A stretch of 64,000 nucleotides of DNA from Methanobacterium formicicum DSM 3637 (GCF_000302455.1 NZ_AMPO01000009.1:1-64000), one strand, 5' to 3'. Positions 10,298 through 21,360 are shown, counted from the first letter of the stretch. The notes: generated by a model from the letters alone, not told the origin. Numbers and translations are program-made.

Positions 10298-10858
10298 TTA
10301 GGAATCCTCCGGTTTATCAAGTTTATTTTTCATAGATTCAACCTTTTTATCCGATTCACCCTTCTTTTTAGGAGTTTCCATCTCAGGAGATTCATCAGGG
10401 TTCTCCAGTTTTAACAGTGCCCTGTCTAAACGTACCCTGAGGGGCGTGGGGTTGTGGTATGCTCTGGCAGATGCAATATCAGCCTGAGTGTTCTCCCGGA
10501 CTGTGTTTTCAAAGGAATCCAGTTTTTCCTGATCACGGTGGAATACCAGTGCCAGGCTCTGGGTATTGAGGATGTGATAGAAGGTTACAAAATAGCTTAC
10601 TGCAGCATCTTTAGCCACGAATCCTAAAAGAAAATCATAATCTCCCTCATTTAATCCATCCAGACAGGATTCTATGTCTATCTTGTTCTGTATGTAATAT
10701 TCCTCAGGATCAGACACTTCCACCAGTTTCTTGGCTGATGGTGTGCTGACCACCGTAACATGGTATCCCATCCCAGTTAATTTATGGGCGGCATAAATTG
10801 TCAGTGGAGTTTGTGAAGGTGATTCAGGACATCCTAATAATATAATGGCTTTTTTCAT
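10298..10858 (-). CDS. DUF1890 methanogen protein
   Basis: A 186-residue protein of family DUF1890. It begins MKKAIILLGCPESPSQTPLTIYAAHKL, a Rossmann-like beta-loop-helix with GCPE in the loop, and has a central helical part (FLLGFVAKDAAVSYFVTFYHIL). The last 45 residues are a Lys/Glu/Asp-rich disordered tail. The start at 10858 is chosen over an upstream in-frame start because GAGGAA precedes it and the family begins at MKKAI. Function is unknown; it is coupled to the DUF1894 gene and follows a membrane protein gene. Confidence 0.8.
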   Translation of the reverse strand: MKKAIILLGCPESPSQTPLTIYAAHKLTGMGYHVTVVSTPSAKKLVEVSDPEEYYIQNKIDIESCLDGLNEGDYDFLLGFVAKDAAVSYFVTFYHILNTQSLALVFHRDQEKLDSFENTVRENTQADIASARAYHNPTPLRVRLDRALLKLENPDESPEMETPKKKGESDKKVESMKNKLDKPEDS

Positions 10859-10889
10859 GATGCATTCCTCAATTTTCTTTTTATTATCC

Positions 10890-11972
10890 TTAATTTCTCT
10901 TAACCAGTACCACGTGTCCCACCACCAGGGCACTCAGGAGCAGGAAGGTTAATAGAGCAGTTCCATTAATGGAACGGTTCATTAAAAACAACCCAATTGT
11001 TCCCTGGGCAATAAAAGCAGTTAATGACCCTATCAACAGGGCTTCTCTTCCCAGGCAACCTTTGTCCCCATTTTCTCTACGTTCGCGGTAGATGCGGAGT
11101 ATTCTAAATCCAGTGTACATTACAAAGATGCACCATCCCAGTAAAAATACAAGGAACAGGTAACCGAAGTCGAAAGCCATTCCAAATATGCCTGGGAGCA
11201 TGTAGTCGATAACGTCTTTTTTGGTTACCAGTATTCCGTAGAATATGGGGAATGGTAGGCCAAATAGGGTGATTAAGTTTACGGGTAATGATATGTATCC
11301 ATCGGAGCCTCCTAAACAGGCATCACCCCAATAACAGGACCCTAACTGGTGTCCCAGTAGAGTGGTGTTTTTAATTACCATCTGAACACTGGCGGTTGCA
11401 TAGTTTTCTATCCTGGAAAGTCGCAGCAGTGGGCTGAGCACACTCATGTCCAGAACCCGTGAGAGGACTTCCAGTGATCCAAAAGCAACCAGGGCTGCCA
11501 CTATAACCAGAGCTATCCTCCGGATAGTGAACACTGATTTCTGGCGGAAAGATTTGGATATTATGAAGAATCCTATGAAAAGCCCGAATAACCATAGTAA
11601 AAGGAAAGACCGGTGCATTAACCCTCCAACAATGGTTATGAATAGTATAATTCCACCCATGTATATTTGAAGACTTCTGGTGTTTATACCCGACTTTTTC
11701 ATCATAGGAATAGCAGCCATTATGGTTACCACTGCCAGTAAAGCCAGTGGCCCGTAGGGATGGGTGAATTCCGAGTGTGTGAATCCTGGTATGAACAAAA
11801 ACAGGGCATCTACTCCAAACATTAAGGCAAATCCTGCTGCCACGATCATGGCCAACAGGAGAATCAGGTTCAAACCCATTGGTGCCAGGTTTAATATAAA
11901 AACAACCGCTATTTGGATTATGATCGCGATTTCTATTATGTACTGTAGGTGAGTCTGAGCAATTAAAGCCAT
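10890..11972 (-). CDS. Polytopic membrane protein, function unknown
   Basis: A 360-residue protein with about ten predicted membrane helices separated by short loops (for example LILLLAMIVAAGFALMFGV and IALVIVAALVAFGSLEVL). One larger loop near residues 205-235 contains two Cys in SCYWGDACLGGSDGY, probably extracytoplasmic, where a disulfide is possible. The start at 11972 (MALIAQ) follows GGAGGA; a TTG six codons upstream would include the ribosome-binding site. It is the first gene of a set with DUF1890 and DUF1894 (31-bp gap). I do not recognise the family. Confidence 0.7.
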   Translation of the reverse strand: MALIAQTHLQYIIEIAIIIQIAVVFILNLAPMGLNLILLLAMIVAAGFALMFGVDALFLFIPGFTHSEFTHPYGPLALLAVVTIMAAIPMMKKSGINTRSLQIYMGGIILFITIVGGLMHRSFLLLWLFGLFIGFFIISKSFRQKSVFTIRRIALVIVAALVAFGSLEVLSRVLDMSVLSPLLRLSRIENYATASVQMVIKNTTLLGHQLGSCYWGDACLGGSDGYISLPVNLITLFGLPFPIFYGILVTKKDVIDYMLPGIFGMAFDFGYLFLVFLLGWCIFVMYTGFRILRIYRERRENGDKGCLGREALLIGSLTAFIAQGTIGLFLMNRSINGTALLTFLLLSALVVGHVVLVKRN

Positions 11973-13085
<1,113 letters not shown>

Positions 13086-14126
13086 TTAAGATAATTTGTT
13101 TTCACCATTTGCAGCCTGATAAATTCGGTCAATCATGATCTCAAACAGATCATCAGTTGAAAGTTCAAGTGAGGAGTGATCATCTTTAAGAAGCTCCTTT
13201 GCCATTCCAACTATTTCTTCAGGACGTGTGGATCGTTTCATGAGCCCCTTTTTGATGTAGTAAGAATCCACGGAAAGTAGTTTACCAGGATAACATGATA
13301 TCACTGGTGTTCCTAGAAGAGCAGCTTCACGGTTCATGGTTCCACCAGCACCTATAACCAGGTCACAGGCTTTCATAAGACTGAACGTGTCCACAGGCGG
13401 TTTTATAAGCGTGATCTTGTCATCATTTTCAAAGATCTGTTGCTGTTCCCTGAAGCGCGGTATCACCAGAATGTTGGCCTGATCCTCCAGAGCTTCAACA
13501 ATAGGAGATAAGACAGTTTTCCTACAATCTGCATCCAAATAGGAAGCTAATGCAGGTTCTGGGCGCATAAGTATAGTTTTTTCTTTTTCCAGGTCTAATT
13601 TTAGGTCCTCAAATATGTGAGGATTGTACTGGAAGTCCACCAGATGAGTGATCTCTGATGTGCCATTGTAAGGGAGCAAGTGGTCAGGATCTGCACCACA
13701 ACGAACCACTGTCTCTTCTTCAATCACTTCCGGGAGGACAATGGTATCACAAAGAGATAAAGTTAATTTATTAGCAGCTATGGCATGTTCATTATCCAGA
13801 ACATAAACACTGGGAATATTTAAACCATATGCAACACGAGGAAGCTCAATAGAGTGTTTAGAAACAGCTACATCTGGTTTTTCCCTGCTTATAATTTGGG
13901 AAAGCTCGTAAGCCCTCTGTGTACTTCGGATGAGCTTTTCTTCCAGACTCACTCCATGCCATCCCACCAAATGGTAATCGATCCCGAATAGATCCAAGAG
14001 TCTATGCACATCACCAAAACGGCGGGCAGTTATAAAAACTTCTTCACCCTGTTCCTCTAGGTAGCGGATTATACTGTGGAAAAACCGCACATGAGGAGAG
14101 TTAACTATATCAATCCATACCTTCAA
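13086..14126 (-). CDS. DUF354 family protein, GT-B glycosyltransferase-like
   Basis: A 346-residue protein of the archaeal DUF354 family. MKVWIDIVNSPHVRFFHSII is the diagnostic start; the two-domain layout (SKHSIELPRVAYGLNIPSVYVLDNEHA in the first half, DLVIGAGGTMNREAALLGTPVISCY in the second) resembles GT-B glycosyltransferases such as MurG and UDP-GlcNAc epimerase. Donor and acceptor are unknown; a role in surface glycan synthesis is plausible but inferred. GGTGATGGG lies upstream of the ATG. It stands downstream of hypAB on the same strand with a 48-bp gap. Confidence 0.8.
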   Translation of the reverse strand: MKVWIDIVNSPHVRFFHSIIRYLEEQGEEVFITARRFGDVHRLLDLFGIDYHLVGWHGVSLEEKLIRSTQRAYELSQIISREKPDVAVSKHSIELPRVAYGLNIPSVYVLDNEHAIAANKLTLSLCDTIVLPEVIEEETVVRCGADPDHLLPYNGTSEITHLVDFQYNPHIFEDLKLDLEKEKTILMRPEPALASYLDADCRKTVLSPIVEALEDQANILVIPRFREQQQIFENDDKITLIKPPVDTFSLMKACDLVIGAGGTMNREAALLGTPVISCYPGKLLSVDSYYIKKGLMKRSTRPEEIVGMAKELLKDDHSSLELSTDDLFEIMIDRIYQAANGENKLS

Positions 14127-14174
14127 CCCATCACCAGCTCATTAATTTGATTTAACCCAAATTGATTTTTTTAA

Positions 14175-14823
<649 letters not shown>

Positions 14824-14831
<8 letters not shown>

Positions 14832-15204
14832 CCTCATCACTCTTTTCTATTTTAATGGTTTTAACATTACATTCTTTTCCAGTTAAGATTTCCACATTCC
14901 TTTCCCCGCACTCTGGACATAATACTATGGTCAGATAATGGTCTGAACCGTCAGTATTTGCCAATCCAGTGAATTCACAGCCGTGGCATTTAATTTCCAC
15001 CGAAACATCTTCAATTATAATTTCTGCGTTTTCAAGGAGTGTGTCCTCTACTATGACATCTAATAAGAATTTTAACTGCTCAGGATTTAACATTGTGAGC
15101 ATTCCCACTTCAATAGTTACTTCTACTACCTCTGTGGCATTATTTTTCTCTGCTGCATCTAGTACTGTGTCCACTATGGCCTGGGCCATGGATAATTCAT
15201 GCAT
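14824..15204 (-). CDS. hypA: Hydrogenase nickel metallochaperone HypA
   Basis: A 126-residue HypA: N-terminal MHELSMAQ contains the nickel-binding His2-Glu3, and a zinc site is formed by CHGC (about residue 74) and CPEC (about 98). The spacing between the two pairs is longer than the usual bacterial protein, as in archaeal members. GAGAGGTAG precedes the ATG. It leads the hypAB pair; together with nikR and a hydrogenase protease at 32-34 kb the window has much of the nickel-hydrogenase support system. Confidence 0.94.
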
Positions 15205-15219
15205 TGGACTACCTCTCTA

Positions 15220-15284
<65 letters not shown>

Positions 15285-15387
15285 CTAAAAAACTGGCAGC
15301 TTCTTCTCATGTCAATAATAGTCTGAGAAGTTAAAATAAGCTATTTGAAATCTTTAGTAATATATTAATTAAGTTTTGGTGATTTTA

Positions 15388-16245
15388 ATGATAATCGGAG
15401 GATCCTCTTCCCAGAAATTAGCCGCAAACATTGCCCGAGAGATGGATGATGTTCTTTGTCCAATTGAAACTCGAAAATTCCCTGATGGAGAACGCTACGT
15501 AAGAATTAAACAAGATGTGGAGGATGGGGTGGTGGTGGTGCAATCCACAGGTTACCCCCAGGATGAAAACCTCATGGAACTCTTCCTGATATTAAAAACC
15601 ATTCGTAATATGGGCATCACTGACATACGTACCGTGATCCCCTATTTTGGTTATGGAAGGCAGGAAAAAAGTTTTAATTATGGGGAAGCTGTATCTGCAG
15701 AGGTGGTCTGTCAGCTAATAGAATTTGCTGGGGCCAGTTCAGTCTACAGTATAAACTTACATGAGCAGAGCATCTGTGATCTTTTCAAGATCCCAGCCTA
15801 TAATCTGTCAGCCATGCCTGCAATTGCTGATTACGTGGAGAAAAATGTGGAAGATCCAGTAATTGTGGCCCCAGATAAGGGTGCTCTGGGCTTTGCCCAG
15901 GAAGTTGCAAGCATACTTAACTGTGAATCAGACTATCTGGAGAAAGTACGCCTATCCCCTGAAAAAGTGGAAACAAAACCCAAAAGCCTGGATGTTGAGG
16001 GAAGAGATGCAGTTATAATCGATGATATCATCAGCACTGGTGGGACTATTGTCAATGCCTGCGGTATCCTGAAAGAACATAATGCTAATAAGATTGTGGT
16101 GAGCTGTGTGCACCCTGTACTGGTGGGTGATGCTTTGCTTAAGATATTCGCTGCCGGAGCAGATGATGTGGTGGGAAGTGACACCCTTAAATCTGAAGTG
16201 AGTAATGTTTCTGTGGCGAGTATAGTAGCTGATGCACTAGAATAA
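15388..16245 (+). CDS. prs: Ribose-phosphate pyrophosphokinase (PRPP synthase)
   Basis: Makes PRPP from ribose 5-phosphate and ATP for nucleotide, histidine and methanopterin synthesis. The 285-residue product is of archaeal class length. Motifs are TRKFPDGERYV (ATP region), VIPYFGYGRQEK (flexible loop), APDKGALGFA and the PRPP-binding loop VIIDDIISTGGTI. ATG 15388 (MIIGGSSSQKL) is preferred over TTG 15376 and GTG 15379, because the GGTGAT that includes that GTG is its ribosome-binding site and the family begins at MIIGG. Confidence 0.94.
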   Translation: MIIGGSSSQKLAANIAREMDDVLCPIETRKFPDGERYVRIKQDVEDGVVVVQSTGYPQDENLMELFLILKTIRNMGITDIRTVIPYFGYGRQEKSFNYGEAVSAEVVCQLIEFAGASSVYSINLHEQSICDLFKIPAYNLSAMPAIADYVEKNVEDPVIVAPDKGALGFAQEVASILNCESDYLEKVRLSPEKVETKPKSLDVEGRDAVIIDDIISTGGTIVNACGILKEHNANKIVVSCVHPVLVGDALLKIFAAGADDVVGSDTLKSEVSNVSVASIVADALE

Positions 16246-16459
16246 ATGATAAATAAATATAATGCATTATCGAGAAAATAATAAATTGAGGAAAGTTTTA
16301 GGAAATTTATAGGGATTATTACTGTAAAATATCTCTAATATTCCCCCTAATATCTATCCCATCCTCAAATATTCATTAATCCATCCCAATTCCATTAATT
16401 CATCCCATTGAATCAGTTGAATACATGCAATAACATAGTATTCAGGAGATAAGAAGATC

Positions 16460-16789
16460 ATGGTGGAAAATACAAACTGGACCCCTGTACTCATAGGAAT
16501 TGTTGTAACTGTGATTATCGGACTGGTGGGCATATTCATACCATTTTTAGGCGTTTTAGCCCCGATTATTGGTGGTTTTGTTGCAGCATATCTGGTAGGG
16601 GGAGATTACAAGGATGGTGCAGTTAATGGAGGTATTGCAGGTGCAGGTGGTGGAGCTCTCCTTGGATTCGTATTATTAGGTGCTTTCACCGCGATCATTG
16701 GTGGCCTGGCATTGGGCTTTATTTTCGGCTTAATACTGGGAATTATCGGAGGAGTAATTGGAGTAGTAACTAAAGACCGGTTTGATTAA
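16460..16789 (+). CDS. DUF5518-like small membrane protein
   Basis: A 109-residue protein with three to four Gly-rich membrane helices (WTPVLIGIVVTVIIGLVGIF, LAPIIGGFVAAYLV, GGALLGFVLLGAFTAIIGGL, LILGIIGGVIGVV) and a conserved GDYKDGAVNGGIAGAGGG loop. This is the DUF5518 pattern common in Methanobacterium. Function is unknown. CAGGAGATAAG precedes the ATG. The next gene, 15 bp away, is a paralogue with the same YKDGxxNGGxAG loop. Confidence 0.75.
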   Translation: MVENTNWTPVLIGIVVTVIIGLVGIFIPFLGVLAPIIGGFVAAYLVGGDYKDGAVNGGIAGAGGGALLGFVLLGAFTAIIGGLALGFIFGLILGIIGGVIGVVTKDRFD

Positions 16790-16804
16790 CAGGAGTGAGT
16801 AACA

Positions 16805-17185
16805 ATGGTGAATTGGACAGCAGTGGCTATTGGTTTCGTGGTAACAGTTATACTGGAAACAATTGGAATTATGTTCATATCATTAGATGCAGCAGTTTCT
16901 GCATTTATAAGTGTTTTTGCACCAATAATTGGTGGTCTTTTAGCTGCTTATTGGGGCACTGCAACTTATAAAGATGGGATTATTAATGGAGGTCTTGCAG
17001 GAGGACTGGGTTCTTTATTGGCTGCTATAATATTCATTCCCGGAACTTTAACATTTATTGCAGAAAATGCAGTGATCAGTTTTATTAGTAGCGCAATTCT
17101 GGGAATTATAGGCGGTTTAGTGGGAATATTAGCCAGAGGGAAACCACAAGGAAAAGAAACCTCTCCACAAAAACCAGACACATGA
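16805..17185 (+). CDS. DUF5518-like small membrane protein (paralogue)
   Basis: A 126-residue paralogue of the preceding gene: VNWTAVAIGFVVTVILETIG and ATYKDGIINGGLAGGLGS align with it, and it keeps the membrane-helix plan with an extended hydrophilic C-terminus (RGKPQGKETSPQKPDT). CAGGAGTG precedes the ATG. The close spacing indicates one transcript and a local tandem duplication that has diverged. Function is unknown. Confidence 0.75.
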   Translation: MVNWTAVAIGFVVTVILETIGIMFISLDAAVSAFISVFAPIIGGLLAAYWGTATYKDGIINGGLAGGLGSLLAAIIFIPGTLTFIAENAVISFISSAILGIIGGLVGILARGKPQGKETSPQKPDT

Positions 17186-17480
17186 TCTATACATTAGATC
17201 CCGGTAAAAAAAATTAACAAATAATTTTTTTGTTAAACTTACATTTCCACTTCAATATAATCCACTTCTATTTTTCCGTTGAATAATTTTTAAGATGATT
17301 ATAGTTTGAGTTACATTCTAAGTTTTAGCAAAAAATTAGATTCAATCTTAACCTCCTACTTCCACGACAACTTATTCATTGCCAACATATTCTCAGATTA
17401 CTGGTCGCTTATCTGGCAGAGAATTCAAAAATTATATTATAAAACAGTGCTCACAATAAATATATGGAGGGGTTGTCTTG

Positions 17481-17798
17481 ATGAAACCATTTTTTATGGA
17501 CAATATGTATAGGGGGAATAACAAACAGGAACTTTTCTTTGAAACACGTTTTTTGGTATGCTTTATAGAAAACCATTTGCTGAATTTCACAGTCCCATCC
17601 TATTCAATTAACCAATTTGATTATTTTTTATCACAATCACCATCTTTTTCTGCATCCAATAAAATTAAGTTATCTCCTTCACAAACCAACCCATCTCTTT
17701 CTCAAACCAGCCTATATCCTTCACAAACCAGCTCATCTCTTTCTCAAATCAAGGGCATTTCAGGTTTGTATCCAGTAATTTATTTCCTTGGAGGTTGA
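17481..17798 (+). CDS. Small repeat-bearing protein leading the partner-switching operon
   Basis: A 105-codon frame with a strong GGAGGGG 8 nt before ATG 17481 and its stop overlapping the ribosome-binding site of the next gene (stop 17796-17798, next ATG 17803), an operon-like junction. The C-terminal part carries a 42-bp (14-codon) in-frame duplication starting at 17676 and 17718, giving PSQTNPSLSQTSLY and PSQTSSSLSQIKGI, itself built of 7-residue SQT units. Codon-periodic repeats support coding. No family is recognised; no signal peptide is obvious. It might instead be a translated leader. Confidence 0.45.
   Translation: MKPFFMDNMYRGNNKQELFFETRFLVCFIENHLLNFTVPSYSINQFDYFLSQSPSFSASNKIKLSPSQTNPSLSQTSLYPSQTSSSLSQIKGISGLYPVIYFLGG
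17676..17759. repeat. 42-bp in-frame tandem repeat
   Basis: Two copies beginning CCTTCACAAACCA at 17676 and 17718, each containing CATCTCTTTCTCAAA. Period 42 bp equals 14 codons of the gene at 17481, with a weaker 21-bp half period. Confidence 0.75.
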
Positions 17799-17802
17799 AA
17801 CC

Positions 17803-19320
17803 ATGACCCCCAGTACAGTTGATAAACCCAGTACAATTGATAGAAATAAAGTTGATAAAGAAATTTTAGCTTCCTTAAAATTCAAAGCAGAGCTAAAATT
17901 ACTCCCCATAGTTTTACGTGCTGTGCGGGATGTTGCCTGTAGATATGGTCTGGATGAAGTTTCAATAAGGGACTTGGAACTGGCAACAGAGGAAGCCTGT
18001 CATAACGTTATAGAACACGCCTATGAACCGGGTGAAGAAGGATACTACAAGGTGAAAATTCATCGTGAACCCACCTGTTTCCGTATTACAGTGAGGGATG
18101 AAGGAATGCCCTTCAACCTCCAGCGTTTAAATGAGGATGAACCCTCAGATATTGGTGTTAAGTTAATGCGGGCCTGTACAGATGAAATTAAAAGTAAATA
18201 TTTGGGAAAAAGAGGGAAAGTGGTGGAACTAGTCAAAAATTTCCCCTTTGAAACTGTGGTTGATGTTGAACCATCCTCTACCATTAACCAGCCCAGTAAC
18301 GTGGATCTGGCACCTGAATCTGAAAAAGTAAATTTGAGACTGATGCGTTCTGATGAAACCGTCTCCCTGGCAAGATTGATATACAGGGTTTATGGTTACA
18401 CTTATCCCCATGAAGATATTTACTACCCTGAAAAATTCGCATCCCTCATAGAATCTGGACTGGTAACTTCATGTGTGGCGGTAAATGAGGAGGATGAGAT
18501 TGTAGGACATCTGGGAGTTTTCCTGGAAACACCGGAAGATCATGTGGGTGAATCTGCTCTGGCTGCAGTAGACCCCCGCTATAGGGGAAGAGGACTGTTT
18601 CCCCGGATGAAAAAGATGATGATGGAAGAAGTGGCATCCAAAGGTATTCTCGGCCTGTATAGTCGTGCAGTGACTGTTCATGTGGCATCCCAAAAATCCA
18701 ACGTTAAAATGGGTTCCAAGGAAACTGGCTTTGTTCTGGCACACTCCCCTCCCACTGCTATTTTTAAGAAAATGAAAACTGAAATAGCAGATATCCGGCG
18801 TACTGTAGCCCTCTTCTATGTACCGGTAGTTCCGGACAGGGAGCAGACTGTTTTTTTACCCCACCCCCATCAGATAATCATCAGCAAAATCTACCAGCAC
18901 GCAGAATTACCACGCGTTTTCAAAAAAGCTGATCCGGATAATGTGGATTTGGCTCCCCATTCCCATATTCACTCTCATGTTTTACCTGAAATGGCCAGTG
19001 CATTTTTAAGGGTTAAGGAATTCGGAGTGGACTTCCTTGATGAGCTACGACTCCATGTTCGGGATTTGAAAGAGCAGAAAATTGAGCTCATAGTGCTGGA
19101 TCTGCCTCTGAAGGATCAGGGCACTGCTACGTTGTACCCTAAAATTGAGAAAATGGGCTTCTTCTTCTGCGGTATCATGCCAGAATACCTGGATGGAGAT
19201 AGTATCCGCCTGCAGTACCTTAACAATGTGGCCTTTGATCCTGAAAGCGTGGACATTTATTCAGAATTTGCCCATGAAATATTTGATTATGTGGTGGCTG
19301 AATGGCGGAAACATTACTAG
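17803..19320 (+). CDS. RsbW-like histidine-kinase-type ATPase fused to GNAT acetyltransferase
   Basis: A 505-residue two-part protein. Residues about 20-155 are a GHKL ATPase of the anti-sigma (RsbW/SpoIIAB) type: N box ELATEEACHNVIEHAY, G1 box VRDEGMPFN and G2-like region SDIGVKLMRACTDE. Residues about 165-320 are a GNAT acetyltransferase: acetyl-CoA loop DPRYRGRGLFPRMKK after a beta strand. The C-terminal 180 residues end in another GNAT-like half (IEKMGFFFCGIMPEYL). GGAGG precedes ATG 17803; an in-frame TTG at 17788 would include it. It is followed by STAS, SpoIIE phosphatase and a second RsbW gene. Since archaea lack sigma factors, kinase-controlled acetylation is the inferred output. Confidence 0.85.
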   Translation: MTPSTVDKPSTIDRNKVDKEILASLKFKAELKLLPIVLRAVRDVACRYGLDEVSIRDLELATEEACHNVIEHAYEPGEEGYYKVKIHREPTCFRITVRDEGMPFNLQRLNEDEPSDIGVKLMRACTDEIKSKYLGKRGKVVELVKNFPFETVVDVEPSSTINQPSNVDLAPESEKVNLRLMRSDETVSLARLIYRVYGYTYPHEDIYYPEKFASLIESGLVTSCVAVNEEDEIVGHLGVFLETPEDHVGESALAAVDPRYRGRGLFPRMKKMMMEEVASKGILGLYSRAVTVHVASQKSNVKMGSKETGFVLAHSPPTAIFKKMKTEIADIRRTVALFYVPVVPDREQTVFLPHPHQIIISKIYQHAELPRVFKKADPDNVDLAPHSHIHSHVLPEMASAFLRVKEFGVDFLDELRLHVRDLKEQKIELIVLDLPLKDQGTATLYPKIEKMGFFFCGIMPEYLDGDSIRLQYLNNVAFDPESVDIYSEFAHEIFDYVVAEWRKHY

Positions 19321-19388
19321 CAGAAATTATAAAATTAAAATTGATTATAAAATTAGAGAGCATGAGATTAATGAAGTAAGAAATTAAA

Positions 19389-19457
19389 AGAATGGAATAA
19401 ATGTAACAGAATGGAATAAATGTAACAGAATGGAATAAATGTAACAGAATGGAATAA
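19389..19457. repeat. 19-bp tandem repeat, 3.6 copies
   Basis: AGAATGGAATAAATGTAAC repeats exactly at 19389, 19408 and 19427 with a partial fourth copy to 19457. It lies between the RsbW-GNAT gene and the STAS gene, about 75 bp before the latter's start. Confidence 0.92.
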
Positions 19458-19531
19458 TGGAATGAAATTGAAGGAATTTATCTAGTTTCTCAATAAATAA
19501 ATCAGGTTGAAATGTAGGGAAGGGTGTGGAA

Positions 19532-19864
19532 ATGGAAATCACAACAAAAACAGTAAATGAAGTGGAAATAGTGTTCTTAAATGGTAGGTTGGATGCCTAT
19601 AATTCCAATTTGGTTGAAAAAAAGTTGGATGAACTTATTAACGCAGGTAAAATTAAAATGGTAGCTGATCTTTCTGGAGTGAAGTATATAAGCAGCTCAG
19701 GACTAAGGGTGATGCTTTCATCCCTTAAAAAGTTGAATAAATTGGGTGGCACTCTTAAACTATCATCCCTGCAACCCTACGTTATGGAAATCTTTGAAAT
19801 TGCTGGTTTTACACAACTATTCCAGATTTACGATGAAAAAGAGGAAGCCATTACTAGTTTCTAA
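19532..19864 (+). CDS. STAS-domain anti-anti-sigma-type protein (RsbV/SpoIIAA-like)
   Basis: A 110-residue single STAS domain: VEIVFLNGRLDAYNS, then KMVADLSGVKYISSSGLRVMLS with the serine triplet that holds the phosphorylation site in bacterial RsbV/SpoIIAA. In that scheme the RsbW-like kinase phosphorylates it and the SpoIIE-type phosphatase restores it; here kinase and phosphatase genes flank it. ATG 19532 is chosen (AGGGTG 5 nt upstream) over GTG 19526. A 19-bp tandem repeat lies in its upstream spacer. Confidence 0.9.
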   Translation: MEITTKTVNEVEIVFLNGRLDAYNSNLVEKKLDELINAGKIKMVADLSGVKYISSSGLRVMLSSLKKLNKLGGTLKLSSLQPYVMEIFEIAGFTQLFQIYDEKEEAITSF

Positions 19865-19992
19865 ACCTTCGAAATGATTAAATTAAGATTTTGAATTAAG
19901 AATAAAATCTAAACTCAAAGAATGAAAGGGGAAAATGGTAAAAATAACCTGAAAAAATATAAACTCCTGTAAAAAATTAAAATAAGATTTCT

Positions 19993-21360
19993 ATGGAACC
20001 CCTGAGCATAATCCTTTTTACTGATCTGATAGAGAAAGTCTGTGTTATATTTGTGATGGCTTACCTGTTGACCCGTCTGAAATATTTCACCGAAGTCCTT
20101 GAGGGTAAATTGACCATTAAAAATCAGATAATACTTATTTTAATATTTGGTGGTATATCCATCTACGGATCCTATTCAGGGGTGGATTTATTTGGGGCAA
20201 TTGCCAATGTCCGTGATCTGGGCCCCATGGTTGCGGGGCTGGTTGGAGGGCCAATTGTAGGTTTAGGTGCAGGGTTAATCGGAGGTTTGCATCGCATGAC
20301 CATGGAGGGATTCACCTCCTTTCCATGTTCATTATCCACCATCCTGGCTGGATTGTTTGCAGGTATCATCTACCTCGCCAACCGAAAACGTTTCATTGGC
20401 ATTTGGGGGGCAGTTTTATTCTCCGTTTTATTTGAGACATTCCACATGATCCTGGTGCTCATAATGGCATCACCATATGCTCAGGCCCTGCAAGTGGTTG
20501 AAAGCCTTTACATACCCATGATACTGGCTAATGCAGTGGGAATGTTCATTTTCGCTTTTATGATATCCAACCTCATAAAGGAACGTGCAACTAAAAGAGA
20601 ACGTGATAAGCTCTCAGCTCAACTTGAAAGAAGGAAAAAGGAGCTGGAAATAGCTAAACAAATTCAGGAAAGTTTTCTACCCCATACCATACCATTTATT
20701 GAAAATTATGACCTGGCTGCTAGCAGCATCCCAGCCCAGGAGGTTGGGGGTGACTTTTATGATTTCATACCCATTTCTAAGGAACAAATCGGCCTTACCA
20801 TTGGGGATGTTTCTGGTAAAGGAATTCCTGCAGCCCTTTTCATGGCATTTTCACGCACCCTCCTCCGTGCCAAAGCCTGCCGCAACCCGGGAGTGGGAAG
20901 GATGATAGAAAGCGTTAATAACTTCATTAATGAAGAACCCCACTCTAACATGTTCGTAACCCTGTTTTACAGTATTCTGGATACTTTCCATAACAAACTC
21001 ACCTTTGTAAATGCAGGTCACAACCCCCCACTACTTCTAAGAAATGAAAATGAGGAAATCATCCGATTAAGTACTGGGGGAGTTGTTTTAGGAGCTATGA
21101 AGGGCCTTAAAATGGCTGAAAAAACTATAGATCTCTGTCCAGGGGATCTCCTGGTTTTATACACCGATGGGGTTACAGAGGCCATTAACCAGCAGGAGGA
21201 CCAGTTCGGTGAGGAACGATTGATTAAAATTATAATGGATAATAATGATCTGTCTTCTGATGATCTGAAGAATCTTATTATTGATCAGGTTTATGATTTT
21301 GCCTCTGGCACACCCCAGGCCGATGATATCACCCTCATGGTCCTGAGGCGGATGTTATGA
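19993..21360 (+). CDS. Membrane SpoIIE/RsbU-type PP2C phosphatase with LytS-like 5TM sensor
   Basis: A 455-residue protein. Residues 1-195 contain five to six membrane helices of the 5TM-LYT/LytS type (DLGPMVAGLVGGPIVGLGAG, GGLHRMTMEGF). A short coiled coil (about 195-225) ends in IAKQIQESFLPH, the usual linker to SpoIIE. Residues about 230-455 are the PPM phosphatase: GGDFYDF, GDVSGKGIPAALFMA, VNAGHNPPLL, LVLYTDGVTEA and ADDITLMVLR supply the metal-binding Asp residues. It likely dephosphorylates the STAS protein on a membrane cue. No clear ribosome-binding site precedes the ATG. Confidence 0.92.
   Translation: MEPLSIILFTDLIEKVCVIFVMAYLLTRLKYFTEVLEGKLTIKNQIILILIFGGISIYGSYSGVDLFGAIANVRDLGPMVAGLVGGPIVGLGAGLIGGLHRMTMEGFTSFPCSLSTILAGLFAGIIYLANRKRFIGIWGAVLFSVLFETFHMILVLIMASPYAQALQVVESLYIPMILANAVGMFIFAFMISNLIKERATKRERDKLSAQLERRKKELEIAKQIQESFLPHTIPFIENYDLAASSIPAQEVGGDFYDFIPISKEQIGLTIGDVSGKGIPAALFMAFSRTLLRAKACRNPGVGRMIESVNNFINEEPHSNMFVTLFYSILDTFHNKLTFVNAGHNPPLLLRNENEEIIRLSTGGVVLGAMKGLKMAEKTIDLCPGDLLVLYTDGVTEAINQQEDQFGEERLIKIIMDNNDLSSDDLKNLIIDQVYDFASGTPQADDITLMVLRRML

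Noticed and set aside
15376..15387. TTG or GTG start for prs
   Set aside because: These codons contain the GGTGAT ribosome-binding site of the ATG at 15388, where family members begin.
17306..17512. 68-codon open frame before the small repeat-bearing gene
   Set aside because: It has a TTG start, no ribosome-binding site and no recognisable sequence, and it overlaps the strong ribosome-binding site and start at 17481.
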